DNA of 64,000 nt from Dongia_B sp035539075. Its GTDB lineage: Bacteria; Pseudomonadota; Alphaproteobacteria; Dongiales; Dongiaceae. A program made the translations under genes and the position numbers. The DNA lies in contig DATLJB010000005.1 of NCBI GenBank assembly GCA_035539075.1, forward strand, positions 1 through 64,000, read 5' to 3'. Below are positions 8,960 to 16,335 of the stretch, piece by piece. Each line of letters begins with the position of its first letter. Within the stretch, counting starts at the first letter, position 1. The notes beneath the pieces are model-generated. The model did no database searches. It saw only the letters and a list, made by a program, of their open reading frames with translations, and was not told the DNA's origin.

Positions 8960-8977
8960 TATCTTTATGTAAAGATA
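8960..8977. promoter_or_regulatory. Putative MarR operator 2
   Basis: TATCTTT-ATGT-AAAGATA, a 7-bp inverted repeat with the same TATCTT-N6-AAGATA core as operator 1; centres are 28 bp apart. It abuts the ribosome binding site of the VOC gene, so bound protein would block the start region. Confidence 0.72.
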
Positions 8978-8989
8978 ATGGAGGCAGCC

Positions 8990-9430
8990 ATGCCGCAATC
9001 ATCCGCCCCCTTCAGCCTGGCGGGACTGGACCATATCGTCCTGCGCATCCGTGACCGCGCGGTCATGCTGGATTTCTATCGCAACGTCTTGGGTTGCCTC
9101 CTTGAGCGCGAACAGCCGGAACTGGGGCTGACGCAACTGCGCGCCGGCCGCTCATTGATCGACTTCGTCGAGCTCGACGGCAAGCTCGGCCGGATAGGTG
9201 GTGCCGCGCCGGGAAAGGAGGGACGCAATGTCGATCACTTCTGCCTGGCCATCGCGCCCTTCGACGAGGCGAAAATCCGCGCGCATCTCACGGCATATGG
9301 CGTCACGGCCGGCGAGACCGGCTCGCGCTACGGCGCCGGCGGCGAAGGACCCTCGATCTATCTGCAGGACCCCGAGGGCAATACGATCGAGCTGAAGGCG
9401 GATAAGATGACGGCCGACGGGGCAGGTTGA
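8990..9430 (+). CDS. VOC (glyoxalase/dioxygenase) superfamily protein
   Basis: The 146-residue protein has the paired beta-alpha-beta-beta-beta modules of the vicinal oxygen chelate fold: LDHIVLRIRD...MLDFYRNVLG at the N-terminus and VDHFCLAIAPFD near the middle, ending with YLQDPEGNTIELK. His in LDHIV, His in VDHFC and Glu in NTIELK are placed as metal ligands. GGAGG at 8980-8984 fixes the start at ATG 8990. It is divergent to a MarR regulator. Likely roles are detoxification of a reactive aldehyde or resistance to a thiol-reactive compound; the substrate is unknown. Confidence 0.88.
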   Translation: MPQSSAPFSLAGLDHIVLRIRDRAVMLDFYRNVLGCLLEREQPELGLTQLRAGRSLIDFVELDGKLGRIGGAAPGKEGRNVDHFCLAIAPFDEAKIRAHLTAYGVTAGETGSRYGAGGEGPSIYLQDPEGNTIELKADKMTADGAG

Positions 9431-9436
9431 CGTCCC

Positions 9437-10072
9437 TCAGATGGCCAGCAACCCGCGCCAGGCCGTCAAAGCGCCGACCATCATGAAGACAAGGCCGGCG
9501 CCGCGCCCGAGCGCGATGGTTGCGCGTGGATTGCCCAACAGAAAATCGCGGCTGCGTCCCGCCAGCAAGGCGAGCCCGCCATAGATGCCAAGCTGCGTCA
9601 TGACGGTCATGACGCCGATCGCTGCGGCCTGCGACCAGATGGGTCCATATTTCTCATTGAAGAATTGCGGATAGACGCTGAGCGTGAAGAGATAGGCCTT
9701 CGGATTGAGCAGGCAGGTGACGGCACCCTGGCGAAACGCCACCCGAAGCGAGCGGCTCTCGGGCCCACTGACACTCCTCACGGTGATGGAGCTGCGGATC
9801 AGCGTGGCGCCGATCCAGGCCATATAGGCTGCACCAGCGAAAAGCAGGAACGTCAGCAGCGCCGGCGTCAGCCGCAGAATGAAGCCGACCCCCAAGGTGC
9901 CGATCAGGGTATGGGCCGAGCCGCCCATCATGATGCCGGTAGTGGCGACCAGACCGGCGCGGCGCCCGCCCGTCAGGGCGTGGCTCAGCACGAAAAGCAT
10001 ATCCATGCCCGGCACGATGATGATGCCGAAGAGCAGGACGAAGAACAGCCACAGATTCTGCGCATAGGTCAT
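9437..10072 (-). CDS. LysE/RhtB family exporter
   Basis: A 211-residue protein with about six hydrophobic helices. The LysE family hallmark GIIIVPGMDMLFVLSHALTGGRRAGLVATTGI (P-G-x-D/P near the first helix, G-R-x-x-G after it) is clear, followed by YMAWIGATLI and GAVTCLLNPKA(Y) with the conserved N-P-K. Members export amino acids such as homoserine, threonine or cysteine. It points away from the arsR-DUF899 operon. A strong inverted repeat lies 20 bp upstream of its start. It is convergent with the VOC gene, only 6 bp apart. Confidence 0.9.
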   Translation of the reverse strand: MTYAQNLWLFFVLLFGIIIVPGMDMLFVLSHALTGGRRAGLVATTGIMMGGSAHTLIGTLGVGFILRLTPALLTFLLFAGAAYMAWIGATLIRSSITVRSVSGPESRSLRVAFRQGAVTCLLNPKAYLFTLSVYPQFFNEKYGPIWSQAAAIGVMTVMTQLGIYGGLALLAGRSRDFLLGNPRATIALGRGAGLVFMMVGALTAWRGLLAI

Positions 10073-10092
10073 GGCGGCAGCCTAGCGAGGTG

Positions 10093-10116
10093 CAACTGAC
10101 ACCGTCTTGTCAGTTG
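10093..10116. promoter_or_regulatory. Inverted repeat between lysE and arsR genes
   Basis: Perfect 9-bp arms CAACTGACA and TGTCAGTTG around a 6-base spacer (CCGTCT), flanked further out by GCAGCC/GGCTGC at 10077-10082 and 10116-10121. It is 20 bp upstream of the LysE-type start. It differs from the GTTGAT palindrome near the ArsR start, so it may bind a different regulator, or form an mRNA or cruciform structure. Confidence 0.6.
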
Positions 10117-10161
10117 GCTGCGGCGGGTCAAGGAAGGGACTTGACTCATATTCAACAAGAT

Positions 10162-10190
10162 GGTTGATTATCAACATAACGGTTGATTAT
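10162..10190. promoter_or_regulatory. Putative ArsR operator region
   Basis: A 13-bp palindrome GTTGAT-T-ATCAAC (10163-10175) is followed by a second copy of its left arm: GGTTGATTAT occurs at 10162-10171 and again at 10181-10190, 19 bp apart. It ends 12 bp before the ArsR-family start. This is a typical place for autoregulation by a small winged-helix repressor. Confidence 0.7.
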
Positions 10191-10202
10191 TGATGAGGTT
10201 TC

Positions 10203-10703
10203 ATGGTCGGGGCGTCGCATCTGCGGCTGGTGGAGGCATCGGAAGGGGATGAGCAGGAGGGGCTCAGCCTGGTCTTCGGTGCGCTGGCCGATCCGGTCAG
10301 GCGGGCGATCCTTGACCGGCTGGATGGCCAGGACCTGCTGGTTTCGGAAGTAGCGGCGCATTTCGACATCTCGCTGCAGGCGGTGTCGCGGCATTTGCAG
10401 GTATTGGTGCGGGCGGGCTTGGTACAGCAGGAGCGGACCGGGCGGATCAGCCGCTGCAGCCTGGATGCAGGGCCGATCCATGAAGCCGCCGTCTGGCTCA
10501 ACCGCTACAGCAAATACTGGCAGGACCAGTTCGACCTGCTGGCTGCCTCGCTGGCGGAAATCGTGGAAGAGCAGGCGGAGCAGCCCTCGCGGCAACCGCA
10601 CCGACCTGGCCAGGATCAGGAGCCGGGCAGACGCGCCGGCAAGAGCAAGAAGCCCGCTTCGAAGCGGAGCCAGCCGCGACGCGGACCGGATCTCAAGAGC
10701 TGA
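10203..10703 (+). CDS. ArsR-family transcriptional regulator
   Basis: The 166-residue protein carries the ArsR/SmtB winged helix: LVFGALADPVRRAILDRL, then LLVSEVAAHFDISLQAVSRHLQVLVRAGLV, which is the recognition helix, and the wing QERTGRISRCSLD. No CxC metal-binding motif is present in the recognition helix, so it belongs to the ArsR branch not dedicated to arsenite, often paired with SRPBCC or DUF899 genes. The C-terminal ~45 residues are charged and basic (GKSKKPASKRSQPRR), an unusual tail. It heads the operon with three DUF899 genes; the palindrome just upstream suggests autoregulation. Confidence 0.9.
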   Translation: MVGASHLRLVEASEGDEQEGLSLVFGALADPVRRAILDRLDGQDLLVSEVAAHFDISLQAVSRHLQVLVRAGLVQQERTGRISRCSLDAGPIHEAAVWLNRYSKYWQDQFDLLAASLAEIVEEQAEQPSRQPHRPGQDQEPGRRAGKSKKPASKRSQPRRGPDLKS

Positions 10704-10816
10704 AATTTCGCGGCGCCGTTCGTCGTCTTCGAGAGGCCGGACGGCAGCCCCGGCCCCGGTGCCAAGCCGCGCGGACCGCCAAGCCATATCGATATCATGC
10801 GAGAGGAGTGTGCGTC

Positions 10817-11542
10817 ATGTCCCAGCAGACAGATTCCCATCACCGCATCGTCTCACCGGAGCAATGGGTCGAGGCCCGCAAACGGCTACTCATCATGGAA
10901 AAGGATTTCACCAAGCTGCGCGAGGAGCTGAGCCAGTCGCGACGCGAACTACCCTGGGTGCGGGTCACCAAGGATTATGTTTTCGACACGCCGGACGGCC
11001 GCCAAAGTCTCGCCGATCTCTTCGCCGGGCGCAGCCAGTTGATGGTCTATCACTTCATGTTCGCGCCGGAGGCGGAACAGGGCTGTCATGGCTGCTCCTT
11101 CTGGGCCGACAGCTTCGACCACATCATCCCCCATCTCGCTGCCCGCGACGTCACCATGCTGGCGATCTCGCGCGCACCCCTGGAGAAGCTACAGGCTTTT
11201 GCAGGGCGTTTCGGCTGGAGCTTTCCCTGGGTTTCCGCCGGCGACAGCGACTTCAATTATGACTTCCAGGTCTCGTTCCGCCCCGCGGACCTGGCGGCGG
11301 GCACCGCCATCCACAATTATGCGCCCTACCGCAGCCGGCTGCCGGACAAGCCCGGCATCAGCGCCTTCTACAAGGATGCGGCCGGGACGGTCTTCCACAC
11401 CTATTCCTGCTATGAGCGCGGCATCGATATGATGAATGCCGCCTACCAGTATCTCGACCTGGCGCCGAAGGGACGTGACGAGGACGGCCTCGACTTCTCC
11501 ATGGCCTGGGTGCGCTACCGCGACCGGTACGGTGCCCCATGA
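10817..11542 (+). CDS. DUF899 thioredoxin-like protein, copy 1
   Basis: The 241-residue protein matches the DUF899 family, thioredoxin-fold proteins of uncertain function. A CxxC motif (Cys90-His-Gly-Cys93) is followed by SFWAD, and the family segments YHFMFAPE, GWSFPWVSAGDSDFNYDF and DMMNAAYQYLDL are present. Start ATG 10817 has GAGGAG eight bases upstream. The next frame begins at an overlapping ATGA, indicating coupled translation. It is about 60-70% identical by eye to the gene at 11736, so the two arose by tandem duplication. Redox activity is likely from the CxxC; substrate unknown. Confidence 0.9.
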   Translation: MSQQTDSHHRIVSPEQWVEARKRLLIMEKDFTKLREELSQSRRELPWVRVTKDYVFDTPDGRQSLADLFAGRSQLMVYHFMFAPEAEQGCHGCSFWADSFDHIIPHLAARDVTMLAISRAPLEKLQAFAGRFGWSFPWVSAGDSDFNYDFQVSFRPADLAAGTAIHNYAPYRSRLPDKPGISAFYKDAAGTVFHTYSCYERGIDMMNAAYQYLDLAPKGRDEDGLDFSMAWVRYRDRYGAP

Positions 11543-11739
11543 GCGGTTGCTGCGACCGCGCGCTCGGCGCGCTGATCGCGAGCGGCGCGACGGCCGGCGG
11601 CGATCCCTCGCATGAAGTGGTCTACCGCCAGCGGATCGCCAGGCTGCGTCAGCAATTATGGCAATTCCGTCACGATCAGCCCGATCGGCCGCGCCGGACA
11701 ATTTGGTTGATCCGCTATCCATGGAGGAGGAGCAAATGA
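11539..11739 (+). CDS. 66-residue remnant of a duplicated DUF899-type gene
   Basis: This short frame starts on the ATGA that ends DUF899 copy 1 and stops on the ATGA that starts copy 2, so it is coupled at both ends. Its start MSGCC and its YRQRIARLRQQLWQF stretch mirror MSNCC and YRQQIAELRKKMREI at the N-terminus of the third DUF899 gene, which stands in the same place after copy 2. It looks like what is left of that downstream gene after a tandem duplication: the catalytic part is gone. It may be translated only to carry ribosomes forward. Whether the peptide has a function is unknown. Confidence 0.55.
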   Translation: MSGCCDRALGALIASGATAGGDPSHEVVYRQRIARLRQQLWQFRHDQPDRPRRTIWLIRYPWRRSK

Positions 11740-12446
11740 CAGAGCACCGTATCGTTTCATCGCAGGAATGGCTCGCCGCGCGGCGGCAATTACTGGCCCG
11801 GGAAAAGGCTTTCACGCGGGAGCGCGACGCCTTGAGCGAGGCGCGCCGGAACCTGCCCTGGGAGAAGGTCACCAAGGACTACCGGTTCGACACGCCGGCC
11901 GGCCGGCAAAGCCTCGCGGACATTTTCGCCGGGCGCAGCCAGCTCGTCATCTATCATTTCATGTTCGCGCCCGATTGGGAGAATGGCTGCAAGAGCTGCT
12001 CCTTCTGGGCCGACAACTTCAACGGCCTGCAGCCGCATCTCGCCGCCCGCGATGTCACCATGGTGGCGGTTTCGCGCGCACCGCTGGTCAAGCTGCAGGC
12101 CGCGGCCAAGCGATTTGGCTGGAGCTTTCCCTGGTTCTCCGCGGGCGACGGCGATTTCAATTATGATTTTCAGGTTTCGCTGCGGCCGGAAGACCTGGCT
12201 TCGGGCAGGGCTGTCTATAATTATATGCCGTTCACCAGGCAGATGACGGATCTGCCGGGCATCAGCGTCTTCTTCAAGGACGAGGATGGCGCCGTCTATC
12301 ATACCTATTCGACCTATGCCCGCGGCCTCGATATGATGAATGCCGCCTATCACTATCTCGACCTGGTGCCCAAGGGCCGCGACGAAGCAGCTCTCGATTT
12401 CAGCATGTCCTGGGTGCGCCACCGCGATCAATATGGTGCCGCATGA
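11736..12446 (+). CDS. DUF899 thioredoxin-like protein, copy 2
   Basis: 236 residues, paralogous to copy 1 throughout: the same HRIVS..EW opening, YHFMFAPD, a CxxC motif (Cys85-Lys-Ser-Cys88) with SFWADNF, GWSFPWFSAGDGDFNYDF and DMMNAAYHYLDLVPKGRDE. The start ATG 11736 is preceded by GGAGGAGG and overlaps the stop of the 66-codon frame. Its own 3' end overlaps the next gene by ATGA. The family is predicted to be thioredoxin-like; the paired copies might act on different partners. No missing residue compared with copy 1 is evident. Confidence 0.9.
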   Translation: MTEHRIVSSQEWLAARRQLLAREKAFTRERDALSEARRNLPWEKVTKDYRFDTPAGRQSLADIFAGRSQLVIYHFMFAPDWENGCKSCSFWADNFNGLQPHLAARDVTMVAVSRAPLVKLQAAAKRFGWSFPWFSAGDGDFNYDFQVSLRPEDLASGRAVYNYMPFTRQMTDLPGISVFFKDEDGAVYHTYSTYARGLDMMNAAYHYLDLVPKGRDEAALDFSMSWVRHRDQYGAA

Positions 12447-13081
12447 GCAATTGCTGCGGATCGTCAAACGCAAAGCCAGAAACGGACAGCAAGGGAACGA
12501 AAAGCATGAGCTATCGCGACGATGGCGCGAAGCTGGCCGCCTATCGCCAGCAGATCGCGGAACTGCGCAAGAAGATGCGCGAGATCCAGGCATCGGTCAC
12601 GCCCGAGCCGGTCCAGGATTACGCCTTCGAAGCGCCGCAGGGCAGGGTGCAGATGTCATCCCTGTTCGGGGACAAGGATACGCTGATCATCATCCACAAT
12701 ATGGGCACCGGCTGCGTTGCCTGCACCATGTGGGCGGATGGTTTCAACGGCGTCTTCCCGCATCTTCAGGATCGCGCCGCCTTCGTGGTGTCCTCGCCGG
12801 ACGCGCCGGCCAAGCAACAGCGCTTCGCCGCCGATCGCGGCTGGCGTTTTCCCATGGTGTCGCACCAGGGCACCAGTTTCGCCGCCGATATGGGCTATAT
12901 CCGCGATGGCGGCAAGATGATGCCGGGCCTTTCGGTCTTCAAGCGCAAGGGCGGCGAGATCATGCGGGTGGCCGATACGCGTTTCCATCCGGGCGACGAT
13001 TTCTGCAATGTCTGGCATATCCTGGACATGTTCCCGGAAGGCGCCGACGGTTGGATGCCGAAATATCGCTATGCCGGCTGA
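12443..13081 (+). CDS. DUF899-family thioredoxin-like protein, divergent third member
   Basis: A 212-residue protein of the same superfamily but shorter and more diverged. It keeps the CxxC (Cys91-Val-Ala-Cys94 in GTGCVACTMWADGFNGVFPHL) and a GWRFPMVSHQGTSFAADMGY segment in place of the GDxDFNYDF motif. The N-terminus starts MSNCC, a Cys pair shared with the remnant at 11539, and has a coiled-coil-like helix (residues 33-50). The start overlaps copy 2 by ATGA; an internal ATG at 12506 is an alternative. It ends 1 bp before the convergent LysR gene. Confidence 0.85.
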   Translation: MSNCCGSSNAKPETDSKGTKSMSYRDDGAKLAAYRQQIAELRKKMREIQASVTPEPVQDYAFEAPQGRVQMSSLFGDKDTLIIIHNMGTGCVACTMWADGFNGVFPHLQDRAAFVVSSPDAPAKQQRFAADRGWRFPMVSHQGTSFAADMGYIRDGGKMMPGLSVFKRKGGEIMRVADTRFHPGDDFCNVWHILDMFPEGADGWMPKYRYAG

Positions 13082-13082
13082 G

Positions 13083-14042
13083 TCAGCCGCGCCGCCGGGG
13101 CGGTTGCCCCGATGGTTTATCAGCTGACGGTTTACCAAGCCTGCGCGCCTCGGCGGCGATCAGGTCGCGCAGCCAGGCCTGCGCCGGATGTGCGTCATTG
13201 CGCCGGTGCCAGGCGAGCATGAAGGGAACCGGCGCAATCTGCAGCGGCGGCGGCATGATCTTCAGCGCGCCGGCATGACCCGAGGCCGCCGCCACGCCTG
13301 CCATCACCGTCGCGATCAGGTCGGACTGCGCGACGAGAGCGGGTGCCGCATACATATGCGGCAAAGTGAGGCCGAGACGCCGGCGATGGCCAAGCTTGGC
13401 GAGGGCGGCGTCGACCAGGCCGAAACGCTCGTTTTCCGGCGAGACCAGGAGATGCGTCAGCGCAAGGAAGCGGCGTAGATCCAGCCTGCCGCGCGCCGCC
13501 GGATGATCCTTGCGCAGGATGCAGACGAAACCTTCCTCGAACAGCGGACGCAGGAGAATGCGTCCAGCCGGCGCCGGCGGCACGCCGATTGCCATATCCA
13601 CTTCGCCGGCATCCAGCAGGTCGACTGCGTCTTCGCGGGCGGAATAGCCGCGAATGCGCAGATTGATGCCGGGCGCCAGGCGCTGCAGCGTCGCGAGCAA
13701 TCGCGGCAGCAGGACAAAGGCCGGGTGTTCCCCAAGGCCCAGCGTGAAGCTGGCCGTCGAACTTGCCGGCGTGAAACTCTGGGTGAAGGAGAGGCTCTGC
13801 TGGATCTGCGCCAGCGCCTTGGAGAGCGGTTCGGCGAGATCGAGGGCCCTGGGCGTCGGCTGCAGCCCCTTCGCGCCACGCACGAATAATTCATCCTTCA
13901 ACAAGGCCCGCAGCCGCGCAAGCGCAGCGCTCATCGCCGGCTGGGTGCGGCCGATGCGGGCAGCCGCACGGGTCACATGGCGCTCGGCCATCAGTGCATC
14001 GAAGGCCACCAGCAGGTTGAGATCTATTCCGTGCAAATCCAT
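13083..14042 (-). CDS. LysR-family transcriptional regulator
   Basis: The 319-residue protein has the LysR N-terminal helix-turn-helix: LNLLVAFDALMAERHVTRAAARIGRTQPAMSAALARLRALLKDELFVRG, followed by a periplasmic-binding-protein-like effector domain. ATG 14042 gives the usual MDLHGIDLNLL start; the longer frame to 14066 reads into the promoter. It is divergent to a SnoaL-like/alcohol dehydrogenase pair and probably regulates it. A T-N11-A dyad sits only 8 bp from its own start. The effector is unknown. Confidence 0.93.
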   Translation of the reverse strand: MDLHGIDLNLLVAFDALMAERHVTRAAARIGRTQPAMSAALARLRALLKDELFVRGAKGLQPTPRALDLAEPLSKALAQIQQSLSFTQSFTPASSTASFTLGLGEHPAFVLLPRLLATLQRLAPGINLRIRGYSAREDAVDLLDAGEVDMAIGVPPAPAGRILLRPLFEEGFVCILRKDHPAARGRLDLRRFLALTHLLVSPENERFGLVDAALAKLGHRRRLGLTLPHMYAAPALVAQSDLIATVMAGVAAASGHAGALKIMPPPLQIAPVPFMLAWHRRNDAHPAQAWLRDLIAAEARRLGKPSADKPSGQPPRRRG

Positions 14043-14049
14043 GAAATGG

Positions 14050-14070
14050 ATGATGACATATATCAATCAT
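14050..14070. promoter_or_regulatory. Putative LysR-type binding box (T-N11-A)
   Basis: ATGAT-N11-ATCAT, a dyad with the T-N11-A core spacing typical of LysR-type regulators, lies in the 106-bp divergent promoter between the LysR gene and the SnoaL-like gene. An inner TGAT-N7-ATCA symmetry overlaps it. Confidence 0.6.
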
Positions 14071-14148
14071 CGATTTCAAAGATAATGAGTTCCTCTCTAG
14101 CTTTTCTCATGCCGGCGGTTGCGCCGGAGCCATCAGCGAGGAAAGCTC

Positions 14149-14652
14149 ATGCAGACATCCAATCAGGCCTTATCCGCCGGTCATGGCGAGCCCGGCCCCA
14201 TCACCGTGCCGCCGGCGACGCGCCGCACGCTGGAAACATTCTACCGTGCCTTCAGCGACCAGCAGCCGGATCTTCTTGACGCCGTATGCATGCCGGACTG
14301 GCAGGATATTCCCCTGGCGCCCGGCCAGGGCCCCGGCCCTGCGGGGCTGAAGCCGCTGATCCGCGCCTTCGCCGCCGCCTTCCCCGATATCCGGGTCACG
14401 GTCCATGAAATGATCGGCACGGCGGAGCGGGTCGCGGTTCGTGCCCTCATCACCGGCACGCATCGCGGCGAATGGTTTGGCATCGCGCCCACCGGGCGGC
14501 CGATCGCCATGGCGATCCATGAATTCCATCATCTGCAACAGGGCAAGGTCACCCATACTTGGCATCTCGAAGACTGGTTCGGCTTCCTCAATCAGGTCGG
14601 GGCCTGGCCGGCCGCCGGGGACGCGGCTTCGCAAACCGGAGTGGGGCAATGA
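14149..14652 (+). CDS. SnoaL-like / ester cyclase-type protein
   Basis: The 167-residue protein has the cone-like SnoaL fold signature: TRRTLETFYRAFSDQQPDLLDAVCMPDW at the N-terminus, LIRAFAAAFPDIRVTVHEMIGTAERVAVRALITGTHRGEWFGIAPTGRPI in the centre and HEFHHLQQGKVTHTWHLEDWFGFLNQ at the end, as in the 'ester cyclase' group. GAGGAAA lies upstream of ATG 14149. It is the first gene of an operon with an overlapping alcohol dehydrogenase-like gene and is divergent to a LysR regulator. Most members are of unknown enzymatic function, so a role in detoxifying or modifying a small molecule is inference. Confidence 0.85.
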   Translation: MQTSNQALSAGHGEPGPITVPPATRRTLETFYRAFSDQQPDLLDAVCMPDWQDIPLAPGQGPGPAGLKPLIRAFAAAFPDIRVTVHEMIGTAERVAVRALITGTHRGEWFGIAPTGRPIAMAIHEFHHLQQGKVTHTWHLEDWFGFLNQVGAWPAAGDAASQTGVGQ

Positions 14653-15581
14653 AGGCCGCCCGCCTGCATGCCTATGGTGCGGTGGATGCCGTCACCCTGG
14701 ATGAGATTGCATCGCCGCAGATGGGCGATCAGGACGTGCTGATCCGCGTCGCTGCCGCCAGCGTCAATCCGCTCGACGTGAAGCTGACGAGCGGCGTCCT
14801 TGCCGATTACTTTCCGCTTGGCTTTCCTTATGTGCTTGGCAGCGATCTTGCCGGCACGATCGAGCGTGTCGGCACGTCGGTCGCCGGCTGGCAGATCGGC
14901 GACCGCGTGATCGGTCGCGCCGATCCGGTCAAAGGCGGCGCCTTCGCGCCTCTTGCCGTCTTGCCGGTAACCCATATTGCTCCGGCGCCGGCCAATCTGC
15001 CGCTGGATGAGGCCGCCGGCCTGCCGACGGCAGCGGGAACCGCCTGGCAGGCCCTGTTCGAGACGGCCGATCTGCGCCCCGGCCAGACGGTGCTGATCCA
15101 TGCCGGGGCCGGCGGCGTCGGCAGTTGCGCCATCCAGCTTGCCCGGCAGGCCGGCGCGAAGGTGATTTCTACGGCCTCCGCAGACAACCTCGCTTTGTTG
15201 CGCGAGCTTGGCGCCGACCAGGCGATCGACTACCGGCAGGCCGACTTTGCCGGTGATTTGCGGAATGTTGATGTCGTCCTCGATACGATGGGCGGCGAGG
15301 TGCAGCGCCGGTCTTTTGCCGTCCTGCGCGGCGGCGGTAGGTTGGTCAGCATCGTTACTCCGCCGGATGAGGCGCTCGCCCGGCAATATGATGTCGCGGC
15401 TTCCTTCGTCTTTCACCAGACCGATCGCTCACGCCTCAATCAGGTCGCCGGCCTGTGCGAAGCGGGAAAGCTGAAACCGCTGATCGATCGCAAGATGCCG
15501 CTCGCGGCGGCAGCGGAGGCACTCGCTTACGTCGCGGCGGGGCATGCCCGCGGCAAGGTGCTGCTGCTTCCGGCATCCTAG
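14649..15581 (+). CDS. NADP-dependent quinone oxidoreductase/zinc-less alcohol dehydrogenase-like
   Basis: 310 residues of the medium-chain dehydrogenase/reductase superfamily, quinone oxidoreductase branch. The N-terminal GroES-like half has ASVNPLDVKLTSG and GSDLAGTIERVG; the nucleotide-binding Rossmann half has LIHAGAGGVGSCAIQLARQAGAKV. The zinc ligands of classical alcohol dehydrogenases are missing, as expected for quinone reductases. Start overlaps the SnoaL stop by ATGA, so both are translated together under the LysR-controlled promoter. It probably reduces quinones or enones using NADPH. Confidence 0.92.
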   Translation: MKAARLHAYGAVDAVTLDEIASPQMGDQDVLIRVAAASVNPLDVKLTSGVLADYFPLGFPYVLGSDLAGTIERVGTSVAGWQIGDRVIGRADPVKGGAFAPLAVLPVTHIAPAPANLPLDEAAGLPTAAGTAWQALFETADLRPGQTVLIHAGAGGVGSCAIQLARQAGAKVISTASADNLALLRELGADQAIDYRQADFAGDLRNVDVVLDTMGGEVQRRSFAVLRGGGRLVSIVTPPDEALARQYDVAASFVFHQTDRSRLNQVAGLCEAGKLKPLIDRKMPLAAAAEALAYVAAGHARGKVLLLPAS

Positions 15582-15618
15582 CGGCAGGCGGGCGTAACGG
15601 CGAGAGATCGCCTCGCCG

Positions 15619-16188
15619 TTATGCCTTCCGCTCATAGGTGAGAATGACGGCGCCGGTATCCATCTGCCTGGTGTCTGTGTGCTGCAATTGGCGGCGCTCA
15701 TAGCCGCCGTCGAACAGCCGCTTGCCGTCGCCGAGCAGGGTCGGGGTCACCATGATGCGGTATTCGTCGAAGAGATCGCGGCCGATGAAGAAGCGGGCGA
15801 TATCCGCGCCGCCGAACATCATCATATCCTTGCCCGGCTCCTGCTTCAGCCGGGCGATCTCGCCGGCGATATCGTCGCGCACAAGGCGCCCGTTCCAATC
15901 GACCGTCGACAGGGTCCGCGAGAAGCAGAGCTTCGGCAGGGCGTTCATGCGGCTGGCAAAGGCGCGGAAGGATGCCGGATTATTGGCGTCGGTCTCGGCC
16001 GGCTGCCAGAAGCCGGCATTGAACTCGAAATTCCGCCGGCCATAGAGCAGCAGGCCGGCGCGGTCGACATTGTCGTCGGCCCAATGGCGCTGCAGGTCGT
16101 CGGACCAGGCCGGCGGCACGAATTCTCCCTTCGGTCCCTCGATATATCCATCCAGGCTGATGAACATTGCCAAGACGACTTTGCGCAT
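15619..16188 (-). CDS. Dihydrofolate reductase-like family protein (RibD C-terminal type)
   Basis: The 189-residue protein belongs to the RibD_C/DHFR-like family: RKVVLAMFISLDGYIEGPKGEF at the start, LLLYGRRNFEFNAGFW, and FGGADIARFFIGRDLFDEYRIMVTPTLLGDGKRLFDGG near the end. AGGAGA stands 7 bases before the ATG. These are stand-alone reductases of unknown substrate, frequently next to HxlR or ArsR regulators. It is divergent to an HxlR gene; the operator-like repeat 44-57 bp upstream suggests the HxlR protein controls it. Confidence 0.88.
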   Translation of the reverse strand: MRKVVLAMFISLDGYIEGPKGEFVPPAWSDDLQRHWADDNVDRAGLLLYGRRNFEFNAGFWQPAETDANNPASFRAFASRMNALPKLCFSRTLSTVDWNGRLVRDDIAGEIARLKQEPGKDMMMFGGADIARFFIGRDLFDEYRIMVTPTLLGDGKRLFDGGYERRQLQHTDTRQMDTGAVILTYERKA

Positions 16189-16231
16189 GACGCATCTCCT
16201 TCGCTGTGCCGGACCTTAACTGATTGTATAG

Positions 16232-16245
16232 TGCAACTGGTTGCA
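16232..16245. promoter_or_regulatory. Putative HxlR operator
   Basis: TGCAAC-TG-GTTGCA, a 6-bp inverted repeat in the divergent promoter of the DHFR-like and HxlR genes, preceded by GATTGTATAGT that can serve as a -10 element. HxlR regulators bind short dyads of this kind. Confidence 0.6.
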
Positions 16246-16335
16246 GCATTCCATTGCCGATGCGAAAGTGCAAGCGGTTTCGGCGCGGGAAGCGTCGGCG
16301 GCGCAGAGCCGACCTTCCCCGGTCATAGGCAGGCA

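Noticed and set aside
15679..16335. Long N-terminal extension of the HxlR frame
   Set aside because: It is antisense to the DHFR-like gene and runs through the operator; the winged helix starts at 16336.
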